Assembly: GCA_036264235.1 (NCBI GenBank)
Contig: DATARH010000174.1
Coordinates: 1 to 64,000 of the forward strand
Source: DATARH01 sp036264235
GTDB lineage: Bacteria; Pseudomonadota; Alphaproteobacteria; ATCC43930; CGMCC-115725
Direction: 5' to 3'
Length of the DNA: 64,000 bases
Shown: one piece after another, positions 42,539 through 51,472 of the stretch
How positions within the stretch are numbered: position 1 is the first letter of the stretch
How the letters are laid out: every line of letters starts with the position of its first letter
Notes under the pieces: model-generated
Databases searched by the model: none
What the model was told of the DNA's origin: nothing
Seen by the model: the letters and a program-made list of their open reading frames with translations, nothing else
Position numbers and translations under genes: made by a program

Positions 42539-43321
42539 ATGGAACTCGGACTGCGCGGCCGCAAGGCGCTGATCACCGGGGCATCGAAGGGGATCGGGCG
42601 CGCCTGCGCCGAAGTCCTCGCCGAAGAGGGCTGCGATGTCATCCTGGTGTCGCGCACCGCGGCCGATCTGGATGCGGTACGCGCCAAAATCGCCGGCGAG
42701 CACAACGTCTCCGTGCGCTATTTCGCGCTCGATCTCGGCGATAGCCGCAACATCGACAAGCTCGCCGTCGAATGCGCCGACACCGACCTCCTGGTCAACA
42801 ATGCCGGCGCGATCCCCGGCGGCAACATTGCCCAGATCGACGAGGCGCGCTGGCGCCAAGCCTGGGACCTCAAGGTGTTCGGCTACATCAACATGACCCG
42901 GCGGTTCTATGCGCTGATGGCCGAACGCAAGAAGGGCACGATTATCAATATCATTGGCGCCGCTGGCCAGAATCCCGATTCCGAGTACGTCGCCGGCTCG
43001 ACCGGAAATGCTTCGCTGATGGCGTTCACCCAGGCGATGGGCGGCACCGCACCGCGCGATGGGCTGCGCGTACTGGGGATCAACCCCGGCCCCGTCATGA
43101 CCGAACGGCTGATCACGCTGATGCGCACGCGCGCTCAGACGCAGTTCGGCGACCCTGAAAAATACCCCGAACTGATGAAGCCGCTCGCCTTCGGCCGCGC
43201 CGCCAAACCCGAGGAGATCGCCTGGATGGTGGCGTTTCTTGCCTCTGACCGCTCCGGCTACACGACCGGCACCATCGTCACGATCGACGGCGGTGGGTCG
43301 AGCCGGCGTTCTGCCCTGTAA
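42539..43321 (+). CDS. SDR-fold protein with non-canonical active site
   Basis: A 260-residue short-chain dehydrogenase-like protein. The cofactor half is normal: ITGASKGIGRACAEVLAEEGC, VSRTAADL (Arg after Ser favours NADP), NNAGAIPGG. The active-site segment is not: where Ser is expected the chain reads NIIGAAGQ, and the YxxxK site reads YVAGS, with Ser instead of Lys. C-terminal TGTIVTIDGGGSS is standard. GGGAGGAAGCA precedes the ATG. Either a subfamily with different catalysis or a binding protein; substrate unknown. Confidence 0.82.
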   Translation: MELGLRGRKALITGASKGIGRACAEVLAEEGCDVILVSRTAADLDAVRAKIAGEHNVSVRYFALDLGDSRNIDKLAVECADTDLLVNNAGAIPGGNIAQIDEARWRQAWDLKVFGYINMTRRFYALMAERKKGTIINIIGAAGQNPDSEYVAGSTGNASLMAFTQAMGGTAPRDGLRVLGINPGPVMTERLITLMRTRAQTQFGDPEKYPELMKPLAFGRAAKPEEIAWMVAFLASDRSGYTTGTIVTIDGGGSSRRSAL

Positions 43322-43381
43322 CTCCTCCCCTGTAAAAAGAGCCGGTCCGATCGATTACAGCCTCCGGTAGTTTCGCTGCTT

Positions 43382-44650
43382 ATGACCATTTTCTCCGTGA
43401 CTGCGCGGACGGGCGTCCGGCCGGCGACGATCGAGACCCGCGCCTCCTGGGTTACGGCCTTGACCGCCCTCGGGATCTATTCGCTCGCCTTCGGTGCGCC
43501 GATTGTCACCGTAGTCGCGCTGAAGCAGATCGCCGCCGACCTCGGTGGCGGCCGCTCGCTGCCGGCGCTGGCCTATTCGCTGGCGTGGCTGGGATCGGCG
43601 GTCGGCGGCATTGGGATGGGTCGGATCGCCGAGCGGGTGGGGGTGCGCTGGACCGTCGCCTTTGGCGCGGTCATGGTCGGAATCGGGCTGGCCGTGTCGG
43701 CGATCGGCGGGTTGGCCGGCCTCCTGATTGGGCACGGGGTATTCATCGGCTTGCTCGGCAATGCCGGCATCAATGCGCCGCTCTACATCTACATCTCGCG
43801 CTGGTTCGATCGCCGCCGCGGGACCGCGCTGGCCCTGATCGCCTCGGGCCCCCAGCTTGCCGGCCTGATTTGGCCGATTGTGTTCGAGCGCATGGTGGCG
43901 ATCTTCAGCTGGCGTCAGACGATGCTGATTTATGCCGTCGCCCAGGTCGCGGTCGTTGTACCGATCGCACTGCTTAGGTTCGGGCCGGCCCCCGAAATCA
44001 TGCACGGTGACATTATCGCGGCGCCGGCGGTCGGCGCTCCGGTGCTTGGATGGCGCCCGCGAACGGTGCAGATCCTGCTGTGCCTTGCCGGCTTCCTATG
44101 CTGCGTGCCGATGGCTATGCCGCAATCGCATCTCGTGGCGTTCTGCAGCGACGTTGGAATTCCCGCCGTCAGCGGTGCGGCGATGCTGTCGCTGCTGCTC
44201 GGCTGCGGCTTCGTCAGCCGGCAGTTATGGGGCTTGGTTGCGGACCGGATTGGCGGCGTCCGCACCATCCTGGCCGGTTCGGTGTGCCAAGCGACGGCCA
44301 TGATCGGTTTTCTGCTGACCCAGAACGAGGCCGGGTTGTTTTTAGTCTCGGCGGCATTCGGCTTCGGCTTTGCTGGCATCATCCCGGCCTATGTGCTCGC
44401 GGTCCGCGAGTTGTTCCCCTCGACCGAAGCCTCGTGGCGCATTCCGACCGTGCTGCTGTTCAGCGGTTCCGGAATGGCCGCCGGCGGCTGGCTCGCCGGC
44501 GCGATTTACGACCATGTTGGGTTTTACGCGGCGGCATTTGCGACCGGCATCGCGATTAACTTCGTGCACATTGCGGTGATCGGCGCGGTCGTCCTGCGCC
44601 AGGCACGTTTCCGCGGTGCCTGGCGCCAGACGCAGCAACAGGCAGTCTGA
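43382..44650 (+). CDS. Major facilitator superfamily transporter
   Basis: A 422-residue protein with about 12 membrane helices in two halves. The TM2-3 loop motif appears as GMGRIAERVGVRWTV, and the matching second-half motif as GLVADRIGGVRTIL. SRWFDRRRGTALALIASG is seen in monocarboxylate/oxalate-formate-like members. Substrate not determinable. It lies 60 bases after the SDR-like gene on the same strand, so the pair may be linked. The gene is convergent with DUF2076. Confidence 0.88.
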   Translation: MTIFSVTARTGVRPATIETRASWVTALTALGIYSLAFGAPIVTVVALKQIAADLGGGRSLPALAYSLAWLGSAVGGIGMGRIAERVGVRWTVAFGAVMVGIGLAVSAIGGLAGLLIGHGVFIGLLGNAGINAPLYIYISRWFDRRRGTALALIASGPQLAGLIWPIVFERMVAIFSWRQTMLIYAVAQVAVVVPIALLRFGPAPEIMHGDIIAAPAVGAPVLGWRPRTVQILLCLAGFLCCVPMAMPQSHLVAFCSDVGIPAVSGAAMLSLLLGCGFVSRQLWGLVADRIGGVRTILAGSVCQATAMIGFLLTQNEAGLFLVSAAFGFGFAGIIPAYVLAVRELFPSTEASWRIPTVLLFSGSGMAAGGWLAGAIYDHVGFYAAAFATGIAINFVHIAVIGAVVLRQARFRGAWRQTQQQAV

Positions 44651-44667
44651 CTGCCCGTTGCGGTCAC

Positions 44668-45459
44668 TCAGCAGGACGAGCTGTCGCCGCCCCCGCCGAA
44701 ATCGCCGCCACCGGAGTCGCCGCCGCCACCGTAATCACCGCCACCACCGTAATCGCCGCCGGTGTCGGGGCCACCGCCGGAATAGCCGGGGCTGTAATCG
44801 CCACCGCCGCCGTAATCGCCGCCACCCGCACTATCGCCATAGTAGTTGTTGACCACCGTCTCACCGAGTCCAGGCTGCATGCCGCCGGTGAGGCTGTTGG
44901 CGTAGCCATGACCGAACATCGATGAGATGCCCTGAAACAACAGCGCGCCGCCGGCCACGCCGGCTGCAGTCGCGGCCGCCGAGCGCAGGAAACCACCGCC
45001 GCCACCCATGGCACCACCCATGCCGCCGCCCATGAAACCGCCGCCGGCCGGGGCGTATCCTGCCTGCGGCTGTTGCGCATAGCCGGGCTGCGCATAGCCG
45101 CCGCCGGGCGGCGGCGGAGGCGGTGCCGATGCGACCTGCGGTGACCGGCTCCACGGGCCGGAGCTGGTCGCCGGCGGGCTCGCCGGTTGGCTGGTGCCGA
45201 ACAGGCTACCGAGAAAACTGGTCGGCTTCGACTGTGCGTCGGCGACCTGCTTTTCCAACTCGGCGATCCGGTTCTGCGCCTGGTGCAGGCTGAGATCCTG
45301 GATCAATACCGTCTGCACAAGATAGTAGGGCGCGTCCGGCTGCGTGGCGACAGCCTGACGGATCAGCTGCTCGGCCTCTGGGTCCTTCGGCTGCCCGGTG
45401 CCGACGGTCTTCAAGCGGTCGAGCAGGGTGGTGATCAGGTCGCGTTCCTGTGGGGTCAT
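44668..45459 (-). CDS. DUF2076 domain protein with Gly/Asp-rich tail
   Basis: A 263-residue protein. The N-terminal ~75 residues match DUF2076: MTPQERDLITTLLDRLK, DPEAEQLIRQAVATQPDAPYYLVQTVLIQD and AQNRIAELEKQV. A Pro/Gly-rich linker (PPPPPGGGYAQPGYAQQ) and a possible hydrophobic Gly/Ala segment (SAAATAAGVAGGALLFQGI) follow. The C-terminus repeats short Gly-Asp-Tyr units (GGGGDYGGGGD) and ends SSSC. ATG 45459 has GGAGGG upstream. Family function is unknown. Confidence 0.85.
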   Translation of the reverse strand: MTPQERDLITTLLDRLKTVGTGQPKDPEAEQLIRQAVATQPDAPYYLVQTVLIQDLSLHQAQNRIAELEKQVADAQSKPTSFLGSLFGTSQPASPPATSSGPWSRSPQVASAPPPPPPGGGYAQPGYAQQPQAGYAPAGGGFMGGGMGGAMGGGGGFLRSAAATAAGVAGGALLFQGISSMFGHGYANSLTGGMQPGLGETVVNNYYGDSAGGGDYGGGGDYSPGYSGGGPDTGGDYGGGGDYGGGGDSGGGDFGGGGDSSSC

Positions 45460-45562
45460 GAGTGCCCTCCGGCACAAAAGGTGTAGCGCCCTCTCGACTG
45501 GCGCCGCGCAAGATGTGGGGAGCCGGACGGCATACTGTCAATGATGCAGGCCGGCGGCCGCA

Positions 45563-46516
45563 TCACGTCAGGTTGAATCCCATCGCCAGGAATTTCTCCC
45601 GCCGTTGCGCCCGTAGCGCGGCGCCGTCGACGGTCAGCAACGGCCGCAGCGCCTCCTCGATTGCCGCTCCCAATGCGGCGATCGCCTGCTGTGGTAGCCG
45701 ATGCGCGCCTCCGAGCGGCTCCGGCACGATCTCGTCGATGACCGCGAGGCGCAGCAATTCCTGCGCGGTCAGCCGCAGCGCCTCGGCGGCGTCCTTGGCG
45801 TACTCGCGGTCGCGCCACAGAATAGAGGCGCAGCCCTCGGGCGAGATCACCGAATAGATCGCGTGCTCGAGCATCAGCACCTGGTTGCCGGCGGCGAGCG
45901 CCACGGCACCGCCGGAGCCGCCCTCACCGATCACTGCGGCGACCAGCGGCACCTTGATGTCGAGACAGGTTTCGATCGCTCGCGCAATGGCTTCGCTCTG
46001 GCCCCGAGCCTCCGCATCGACGCCGGGGTAGGCGCCCGGGGTATCGACAAGTGTCAGCACCGGCAAGCCGAAGCGTTCGGCCAGCCGCATCAGCCGCCGC
46101 GCCTTGCGGTAGCCCTCCGGCCGCGCCATGCCGAAATTGTGCTTGATACGGCTTTCGGTATCCACGCCTTTCTCGGTGCAGATCACCATGACACTGCGGC
46201 CGCGGAACCGGCCGAGCCCGCCGATTAATGCTGTATCCTCGGCAAAGGCGCGGTCGCCGGCGAGCGGGGTGAAGTCGGTGATCAATCCGGCGATATAGTC
46301 GCCGCAATGCGGCCGCTCCGGATGGCGTGCGACCTCGACTTTCTGCCACGGCGTCAGACGGGCATAGGCCTGGCGCAGCAGGCGGTCGGCCTGAGTCTGT
46401 AGCCGCCCAACCTCCTCGGCGATGTTAAGGCCGCTTTCGGTCGAGAGGTGGCGCAGCTCCTCGACCTTTCCTTCCAGCTCGGCGATCGGGCGTTCGAATT
46501 CGAGGAAATGCCGCAT
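45563..46516 (-). CDS. accA: Acetyl-CoA carboxylase carboxyltransferase subunit alpha
   Basis: A 317-residue subunit of the heterotetrameric carboxyltransferase that makes malonyl-CoA for fatty-acid synthesis. N-terminal FLEFERPIAELEGKVEEL, then KGVDTESRIKHNFGMARPEGYRKA, LVDTPGAYPGVDAEARGQSEAI and the oxyanion-forming GEGGSGGA. Length matches the family. ATG 46516 gives the family N-terminus; the frame stays open upstream into xerD in an unrelated reading. xerD ends 8 bases upstream, an arrangement common in alphaproteobacteria. The AccD and biotin subunits are elsewhere. Confidence 0.95.
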   Translation of the reverse strand: MRHFLEFERPIAELEGKVEELRHLSTESGLNIAEEVGRLQTQADRLLRQAYARLTPWQKVEVARHPERPHCGDYIAGLITDFTPLAGDRAFAEDTALIGGLGRFRGRSVMVICTEKGVDTESRIKHNFGMARPEGYRKARRLMRLAERFGLPVLTLVDTPGAYPGVDAEARGQSEAIARAIETCLDIKVPLVAAVIGEGGSGGAVALAAGNQVLMLEHAIYSVISPEGCASILWRDREYAKDAAEALRLTAQELLRLAVIDEIVPEPLGGAHRLPQQAIAALGAAIEEALRPLLTVDGAALRAQRREKFLAMGFNLT

Positions 46517-46524
46517 ACTCGCAG

Positions 46525-47469
46525 CTACTTGCGGCGGGCGAGGGGATGCGCGGTTTCGACGAGCCGCTGCAGCCGCGCGCTCTGAACATGGGTATAAATC
46601 TGCGTTGTCGCGATGTCGGCATGCCCAAGCATCTGCTGGACGCTGCGCAGGTCCGCGCCGTTGTCGAGCAGGTGGCTGGCGAAGGCGTGACGCAACACGT
46701 GTGGGGACAGGCGGTCCGGGTCGAGCCCGGCGCCGATCGCCAGCTCCTTCAGCAATTGGCCGCAACGCTGCCGCGTCAGATGCCCAGTGACCCCGCGGGA
46801 CGGGAACAGCCAGCGCCCCCCGCGGGCGGAACTGAGGAAGCGATCCCGGCACCCGAGATAGGCGGTCAGAGCGAGGCGCGCCGGCGCTCCGAGCGGCACC
46901 AGCCGCTCCTTGCCGCCCTTACCGCGGACGGTCAGGAAGCGAGGGTCGCGCTGCGCAGCGGCAAGCGGCAGCGAGATCAGCTCGGAAATCCGCAATCCGG
47001 CGGCGTATAGCAACTCAACGATGCAGCGCAACCGAATGCCCTCCTCGCCGTGCCAGGTCTCGGCAACCTCGATCAGCCGCGCCACCTCGGACTCGCTGAG
47101 GATCTTGGGCAGCGGCCGGCCAAGCCGTGGCGCGTCGAGTCCAGCGGTCGGATCATCAGGCCGCATCCCTTCAACCAGGAGAAAGCGATAGAACTGGCGC
47201 ATGGCCGATCGCCGCCGCGCCAGCGTTCGCGGCGAAAGGCGCCGGGTCGCGGCTGTGGCCATGTATTCGTGCAGCTGCGTCGCATCTGCGGTATCGAGCG
47301 TTCCGCCGCAGATCGCCAGGAAACCGGCGAGGTCCTGCAGGTCATTGCTGTACGCGGCGAGCGTCAGCCGCGCCGCGCCGCGCTCGGCCGCAAGCATTTC
47401 GAGGAAGGATTCGAGCCGGGGCGATGGCAGCGCCGCCGCACGGCGCGCGTCACTTGGGGAAGCGGGCAT
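46525..47469 (-). CDS. xerD: Tyrosine recombinase XerD
   Basis: Site-specific recombinase of 314 residues that resolves chromosome dimers at dif with XerC. N-terminal SAM-like core-binding domain (FLEMLAAERGAARLTLAAYSNDL). Catalytic residues are all visible: Arg in AAGLRISEL, Lys in RGKGGKERLVPLG, HxxR in PHVLRHAFASHLL, His in QMLGHADIATT and nucleophile Tyr in QIYTH. Its setting beside accA and aroKB marks it as the housekeeping enzyme. The start at 47469 lies inside the 3' end of a 46-codon membrane-protein gene. Confidence 0.93.
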   Translation of the reverse strand: MPASPSDARRAAALPSPRLESFLEMLAAERGAARLTLAAYSNDLQDLAGFLAICGGTLDTADATQLHEYMATAATRRLSPRTLARRRSAMRQFYRFLLVEGMRPDDPTAGLDAPRLGRPLPKILSESEVARLIEVAETWHGEEGIRLRCIVELLYAAGLRISELISLPLAAAQRDPRFLTVRGKGGKERLVPLGAPARLALTAYLGCRDRFLSSARGGRWLFPSRGVTGHLTRQRCGQLLKELAIGAGLDPDRLSPHVLRHAFASHLLDNGADLRSVQQMLGHADIATTQIYTHVQSARLQRLVETAHPLARRK

Positions 47470-47590
47470 CGGGCAGCACCTTCTCCACCGGCTTCGACGG
47501 CGCGGGAGGGTCCCAAAAGGCGAGAAACAAGCCGCCGGCGACGACCGCCAGCACAACGATGATAATGAGCGCTACGGTCAGCTTTCCCAT
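47450..47590 (-). CDS. Small membrane protein, 46 aa, overlapping xerD start
   Basis: ATG at 47590 opens 46 codons ending in TGA at 47450. The product is one membrane helix (LTVALIIIVVLAVVAGGLFLAF) followed by the short tail WDPPAPSKPVEKVLPDARFPK. The Pro-rich tail with VEKVLPDxRFP is a pattern I associate with small proteins next to xerD in alphaproteobacteria. Its 3' end overlaps the xerD start by 20 bases, so it is probably translated from the same message. Function unknown. It is divergent from aroK. Confidence 0.6.
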   Translation of the reverse strand: MGKLTVALIIIVVLAVVAGGLFLAFWDPPAPSKPVEKVLPDARFPK

Positions 47591-47722
47591 TCCGCACTCG
47601 CGTTTGCCGCACCGGTGCTTGCCAACGCCTCGGCAATGGCTCGATTACCTGCCGGGGCGCGCTGTATGCTACTACCCTTAGCGAAGGCCGCGCGGAAGAG
47701 TGCGTGGGCGGCGGAGCGCAGA

Positions 47723-48316
47723 GTGGAACAGGCGCAAGCGCAAGCGGCGGCAGCGCGGCTGGAATTCGGGCCCGCCCGCACGATCGTGTTGGTCGGGTTG
47801 ATGGGTGCCGGCAAGACCAAGATCGGCCGCCGCCTGGCGGCGCGGCTTGAGCTCCCGTTCTTCGATTCGGACCACGAGATCGAGGCGGCTGCCGGCGAGA
47901 GCATTCCGGAAATCTTTGAACACCATGGCGAGATAGCGTTCCGCGATGGCGAGCGGCGGGTGATCGCGCGGTTGCTGCGGCAGCCGGTTCATGTACTTGC
48001 GACCGGTGGCGGCGCCTTCATGGACCCGCAGACTCGCGCCATTATTGCCCGCCGCGGCGTCTCTGTATGGTTGCGGGCCGATCTCGACGTTTTGCTAGCG
48101 CGTGTCTCGCGGCGAAGCAATCGGCCGCTGTTGCAGGAGCGCGACCCGCGCGCCGTGCTCGCCGAATTGATCGAGCGCCGTTATCCGGTCTATGCCGAGG
48201 CCGATCTGACGATCGATAGCGGCGACGGGCCGCCGGATGCGACCGCGGCGCGGGTCATCGCGTCTCTTGCTGAGATCCCGCGCGTGCTGGCCCCACCCGA
48301 GCCGGAGGGGGAGTAA
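47723..48316 (+). CDS. aroK: Shikimate kinase
   Basis: Phosphorylates shikimate in aromatic amino-acid synthesis. Walker A is LVGLMGAGKTKIGRRLA, then FFDSDHEIE (Asp contacts shikimate), ATGGGAFM and LLQERDPRAVL in the lid. The 197-residue form starts at GTG 47723, with GGAG 6 bases upstream; ATG 47666 and 47636 are also in frame, so the start is uncertain. Its TAA overlaps the aroB ATG by one base. The kinase core is complete. Confidence 0.93.
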   Translation: MEQAQAQAAAARLEFGPARTIVLVGLMGAGKTKIGRRLAARLELPFFDSDHEIEAAAGESIPEIFEHHGEIAFRDGERRVIARLLRQPVHVLATGGGAFMDPQTRAIIARRGVSVWLRADLDVLLARVSRRSNRPLLQERDPRAVLAELIERRYPVYAEADLTIDSGDGPPDATAARVIASLAEIPRVLAPPEPEGE

Positions 48317-49431
48317 TGGCAGATGCGCCGGTCGAGCGGCTGCACGTCGAGCTCGGCGACCGCGGCTACGACATCGTCATCGGTCCGGACCTCCTTGCCC
48401 GTGCCGGCGAGGAGATCGCAGCGCTGATGCGGCGCAAGCAGGCGGTTATCGTAACCGATGAGGTGGTCGCGCGGCACCATCTGGAATCGCTGCGCAACAA
48501 CCTTTCCGCCGCTGCAATCAACACCCATAGCGTGGTCCTGCCGCCGGGCGAGAGCACCAAGGACCTGGCGCATTTCGGCCGCCTGATCGACGAGATCCTG
48601 GCGCTCGGCGTCGAGCGCGGCACGATGCTGGTCGCGCTCGGCGGCGGTGTCATCGGCGATATTTGCGGCTTCGCGGCGGCGACTCTGCTGCGTGGCCTCG
48701 ATTTTGTGCAGATCCCGACCACACTCTTGGCGCAGGTCGACAGCTCGGTCGGTGGCAAGACCGCGATCAACACCACTGCGGGTAAGAACCTGCTCGGCGC
48801 GTTTTATCAGCCACGGCTTGTTCTGGCCGACACCGACACCCTGGATACGCTGCCGCGGCGCGAAATGCGCGCCGGCTATGCCGAGATCGTCAAATACGGG
48901 CTGATCGGTGATGCGGCGTTTTTTGATTGGTTGGAAGCCGCGGGCGATGCGGTCTGCGACCTGCAACCGGCGGCGCTGACCCGGGCTGTGATGACCAGCT
49001 GCCGGATGAAGGCCGACATCGTCGCGCGCGACGAGCGCGAGACAGGTGACCGCGTCTTGTTGAATTTCGGTCACACCTTCGGGCACGCGCTGGAGGCAGA
49101 GACTGGCTTCGGCGACGCCCTCCTGCACGGCGAGGGAGTGGCGCTCGGAATGATTCTGGCCTTCGATTTCGCGGTGACGCTTGGCCTCGCGAATGGGCAG
49201 GATGCACAGCGGGTGCGCCGGCACATCGCCGCTTCGGGGTTGCCGACGAGTCTGGTCGAGATCGGTTTGTCGGGTGCTGTCGCTGACCGGTTGATCGCCC
49301 ATATGGGCCGTGACAAGAAGGTGCGCGACGGCCGGATCACGTTGATCCTACCGCGCCGCATCGGCGAGGTGTTTGTGATGCGTGATGTGTCGGCTGAAAG
49401 CCTGCGTACCTTTCTCACTTCAGCCGCGTGA
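48316..49431 (+). CDS. aroB: 3-Dehydroquinate synthase
   Basis: A 371-residue NAD- and metal-dependent enzyme converting DAHP to 3-dehydroquinate. NAD loop LGGGVIGDICGFAA, the PTTLLAQVDSSVGGKTAIN stretch, GKNLLGAFYQP, metal ligands in RAGYAEIVKYGLI and NFGHTFGHALE. Length and order match AroB. Coupled to aroK by a one-base overlap (TAATG). The convergent ribbon-helix-helix gene ends 6 bases later with no clear terminator between. Confidence 0.96.
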   Translation: MADAPVERLHVELGDRGYDIVIGPDLLARAGEEIAALMRRKQAVIVTDEVVARHHLESLRNNLSAAAINTHSVVLPPGESTKDLAHFGRLIDEILALGVERGTMLVALGGGVIGDICGFAAATLLRGLDFVQIPTTLLAQVDSSVGGKTAINTTAGKNLLGAFYQPRLVLADTDTLDTLPRREMRAGYAEIVKYGLIGDAAFFDWLEAAGDAVCDLQPAALTRAVMTSCRMKADIVARDERETGDRVLLNFGHTFGHALEAETGFGDALLHGEGVALGMILAFDFAVTLGLANGQDAQRVRRHIAASGLPTSLVEIGLSGAVADRLIAHMGRDKKVRDGRITLILPRRIGEVFVMRDVSAESLRTFLTSAA

Positions 49432-49437
49432 CCGAAA

Positions 49438-49761
49438 TCACACACGCAGTCGACGTTGGGGCCCTTGCGGCTGGGTGAGGGGCACGATCCCCGCCCTTGC
49501 CGCCGCCGAGCGATAGAACTGGACGATGTAGACGCGAATCCCGGCAGTCAGACTTGAGGCGGTGCGGTCGCGCTCGATTTCGGTGACGATCTCCCGCAGC
49601 GTCCGCTGTTGGTGACGCGCGATTTCGGTCAGCGCATCCCACATCGTCGGTTCGAGCCGGACGCTGGTGCGCCGACCACCGACAATGACGTTCCGAATGA
49701 CAAGCGATGATTTGTTCGGCGCCCGATTCTGCAGCGGTCGCCGGCGTAGCGTCTCCTCCAT
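49438..49761 (-). CDS. Ribbon-helix-helix domain protein
   Basis: A 107-residue protein. The central part GGRRTSVRLEPTMWDALTEIARHQQRTLREIVTEIERDR has the strand (TSVRLEP) and two helices of an RHH DNA-binding fold, as in the RHH_4 family of alphaproteobacteria. The N-terminus is basic. ATG 49761 is directly followed by GGAGGAG, and upstream is AT-rich (AATAAATTTGATAC) with ACATC/GATGT arms near 49822-49836 that may be an autoregulatory site. Target genes are unknown. Confidence 0.75.
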   Translation of the reverse strand: MEETLRRRPLQNRAPNKSSLVIRNVIVGGRRTSVRLEPTMWDALTEIARHQQRTLREIVTEIERDRTASSLTAGIRVYIVQFYRSAAARAGIVPLTQPQGPQRRLRV

Positions 49762-49845
49762 GCAGGCAATGTACTCGCGTGAGGTCGCGATGCAACCATT
49801 ACGAGTTAATAAATTTGATACACATCCTACAGATGTATGCGTCAG

Positions 49846-51195
49846 CTAAGCGCCGGCCACGGTCATATCGTCGATCCGGACCGTTGGCGCATCGCTGCCG
49901 GTGCGGAATTCGAGATCGTTGGCGGCTGTCAGCCGCGCGAATATATCGTTCAAATTACCGGCGATCGTGATCTCGCTGACCGGGAAGGCGAGCTCACCAT
50001 TTTCGATCCAGAATCCTGCGGCGCCGCGGCTGTAATCGCCCGTGATGCCGTTGACCCCCATGCCCATAAGTTCGGTCACGAAGAACCCGCTCTTGATATC
50101 GGCAATCAGCTCTTGCGGGCTCATGTCGCCCGGTTCCAGCCAGATATTCGTGGCGGCGGGAGAAGGCGGCGAGGCGGTGCCTCGTGCGGCATGGCCCGTC
50201 GTCTCCAGTTTGAGCTGCCGCGCCGAACGCAGGTCGAGCAGCCAAGTCGTCAGCACACCCTTGTCGATCAGCGCGCGCCGCCGGTTGGCGATACCCTCGC
50301 CGTCGAATGGCTTGGAACGCAGTCCGCGATGGCGATGTGGGTCCTCGATGATTGTGATCGCCTCGGGAAAGATGCGCTTGCCGAGCTTGTCGCGCAGAAA
50401 GCTGGTGCCGCGGGCGATCGACGGCCCGGAAATGGCGCCGAGCAAATGCGAGATCAGGCTGCGCGATACCCGGGGATCGAACACGACGGGGCAACGGCAG
50501 GTCGGCATCTTGCGGGCACCAAGGCGCTTTACAGCCTTTTCTGCGGCGCAGCGGCCGATTTCGGCCGAATCGCGCAGATCGGCGGCGAAAGCCGCACTGG
50601 CGAAATCGTAATCGCGCTCCATCCGCGTGCCTTCGCCGCTCAATACCGCTACGCTGACGCTGTGGCTCGAGCCGGCGTAGCTGCCGGCGAAACCGTTCGA
50701 GGTGGCGAGCGCTACCCGCGAGCGACCCCATCCCGCCTCGGCGCCTTCGGAATTGGTAATGCCCTTCACCGCGAGCGCCGCATCTTCGGCGGCCGCGGCC
50801 CGCTCGATCAGGGTTTCGGCGCTGGGTTCGGACGGATCGAGCATGTCTAGCGACGGCCAGTCGCGGGCGATCTGGTCGGGCTCGGCAAGACCGCAGAACG
50901 GGTCTTCCGGCACTGCCCGCGCCATCGCCAGCGTCCGTTCGACCAATTCGGTGAGCATCTTCGGCGAGCGGTCGCTGCTCGAGACGATCGCCTGCTGCCG
51001 TCCGACAAAGACCCGCAGACCGAGGTCCTGGCCCTCGGAGCGTTCGAGCCGTTCGGTCTTGCCAAGCCGACGGGCATGCGATAGCGAGGTGCCTTCGAAC
51101 AGCACCGCGTCGGCGGCATCGGCGCCCGCCTTGCGGGCGCGCGCGATCAGATCCTGCAGCAGGTCGATCGCATTCTGGGCTTCGCTGTCGGGCAT
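49846..51195 (-). CDS. pmbA: TldE/PmbA metalloprotease subunit
   Basis: A 449-residue TldE/PmbA protein, the non-catalytic partner of TldD in a protease that clips small proteins and modified peptides. Family landmarks: DLGLRVFVGRQQAIVSSSD, ITNSEGAEAGWGRS, PVVFDPRVSRSLISHLLGAI and NGITGDYSRGAAGFWIENGE. It lacks the HExxxH motif, as expected. tldD lies at 60616-62049, about 9.4 kb away. ATG 51195 was chosen over two upstream ATGs. DUF4170 and ubiD genes are upstream on the same strand. Confidence 0.92.
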   Translation of the reverse strand: MPDSEAQNAIDLLQDLIARARKAGADAADAVLFEGTSLSHARRLGKTERLERSEGQDLGLRVFVGRQQAIVSSSDRSPKMLTELVERTLAMARAVPEDPFCGLAEPDQIARDWPSLDMLDPSEPSAETLIERAAAAEDAALAVKGITNSEGAEAGWGRSRVALATSNGFAGSYAGSSHSVSVAVLSGEGTRMERDYDFASAAFAADLRDSAEIGRCAAEKAVKRLGARKMPTCRCPVVFDPRVSRSLISHLLGAISGPSIARGTSFLRDKLGKRIFPEAITIIEDPHRHRGLRSKPFDGEGIANRRRALIDKGVLTTWLLDLRSARQLKLETTGHAARGTASPPSPAATNIWLEPGDMSPQELIADIKSGFFVTELMGMGVNGITGDYSRGAAGFWIENGELAFPVSEITIAGNLNDIFARLTAANDLEFRTGSDAPTVRIDDMTVAGA

Positions 51196-51243
51196 CGGAA
51201 CTCTCTTCATTCTCGGTGGCAAAGACCGACACCGCAGCGCGGA

Positions 51244-51459
51244 TCAGGCTTCGGCCTTGCGATAGACCGGAATTTGCGTCGCGATCGGTTTTGTCGAAAA
51301 CCGCTGTCTGCCGAACAGATAGGGTGGCGGACCGTCGCCGTCGAAGGTCAATTCGTCGCCGGTGAGGACCGAAAAATAGAACAGCGCCGCCTCGTCGTCG
51401 GTCCGATAGGCGGTGAACAGTTTCTGGTCCGCGGCGCGCTTCAAGTTATAATAGGCCAT
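51244..51459 (-). CDS. DUF4170 family small protein
   Basis: A 71-residue protein, MAYYNLKRAADQKLFTAYRT, with a Phe/Tyr-rich middle (ALFYFSVLTGDELTFDGDG) and GRQRFSTKPIATQIPVYR. The pattern fits DUF4170, a small alphaproteobacterial family of unknown function. Gaps of 48 bases to pmbA and 13 bases from ubiD suggest one operon. No signal or membrane span. Confidence 0.75.
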   Translation of the reverse strand: MAYYNLKRAADQKLFTAYRTDDEAALFYFSVLTGDELTFDGDGPPPYLFGRQRFSTKPIATQIPVYRKAEA

Positions 51460-51472
51460 CTGTCGCTCCCGT

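Noticed and set aside
46525..47469. Phage or island integrase
   Set aside because: Sequence and position beside accA and aroKB identify housekeeping XerD; no attachment repeats or cargo are present.
49846..51195. RiPP maturation cluster suggested by TldD/TldE
   Set aside because: No precursor peptide, cyclase or export gene is adjacent to either subunit.
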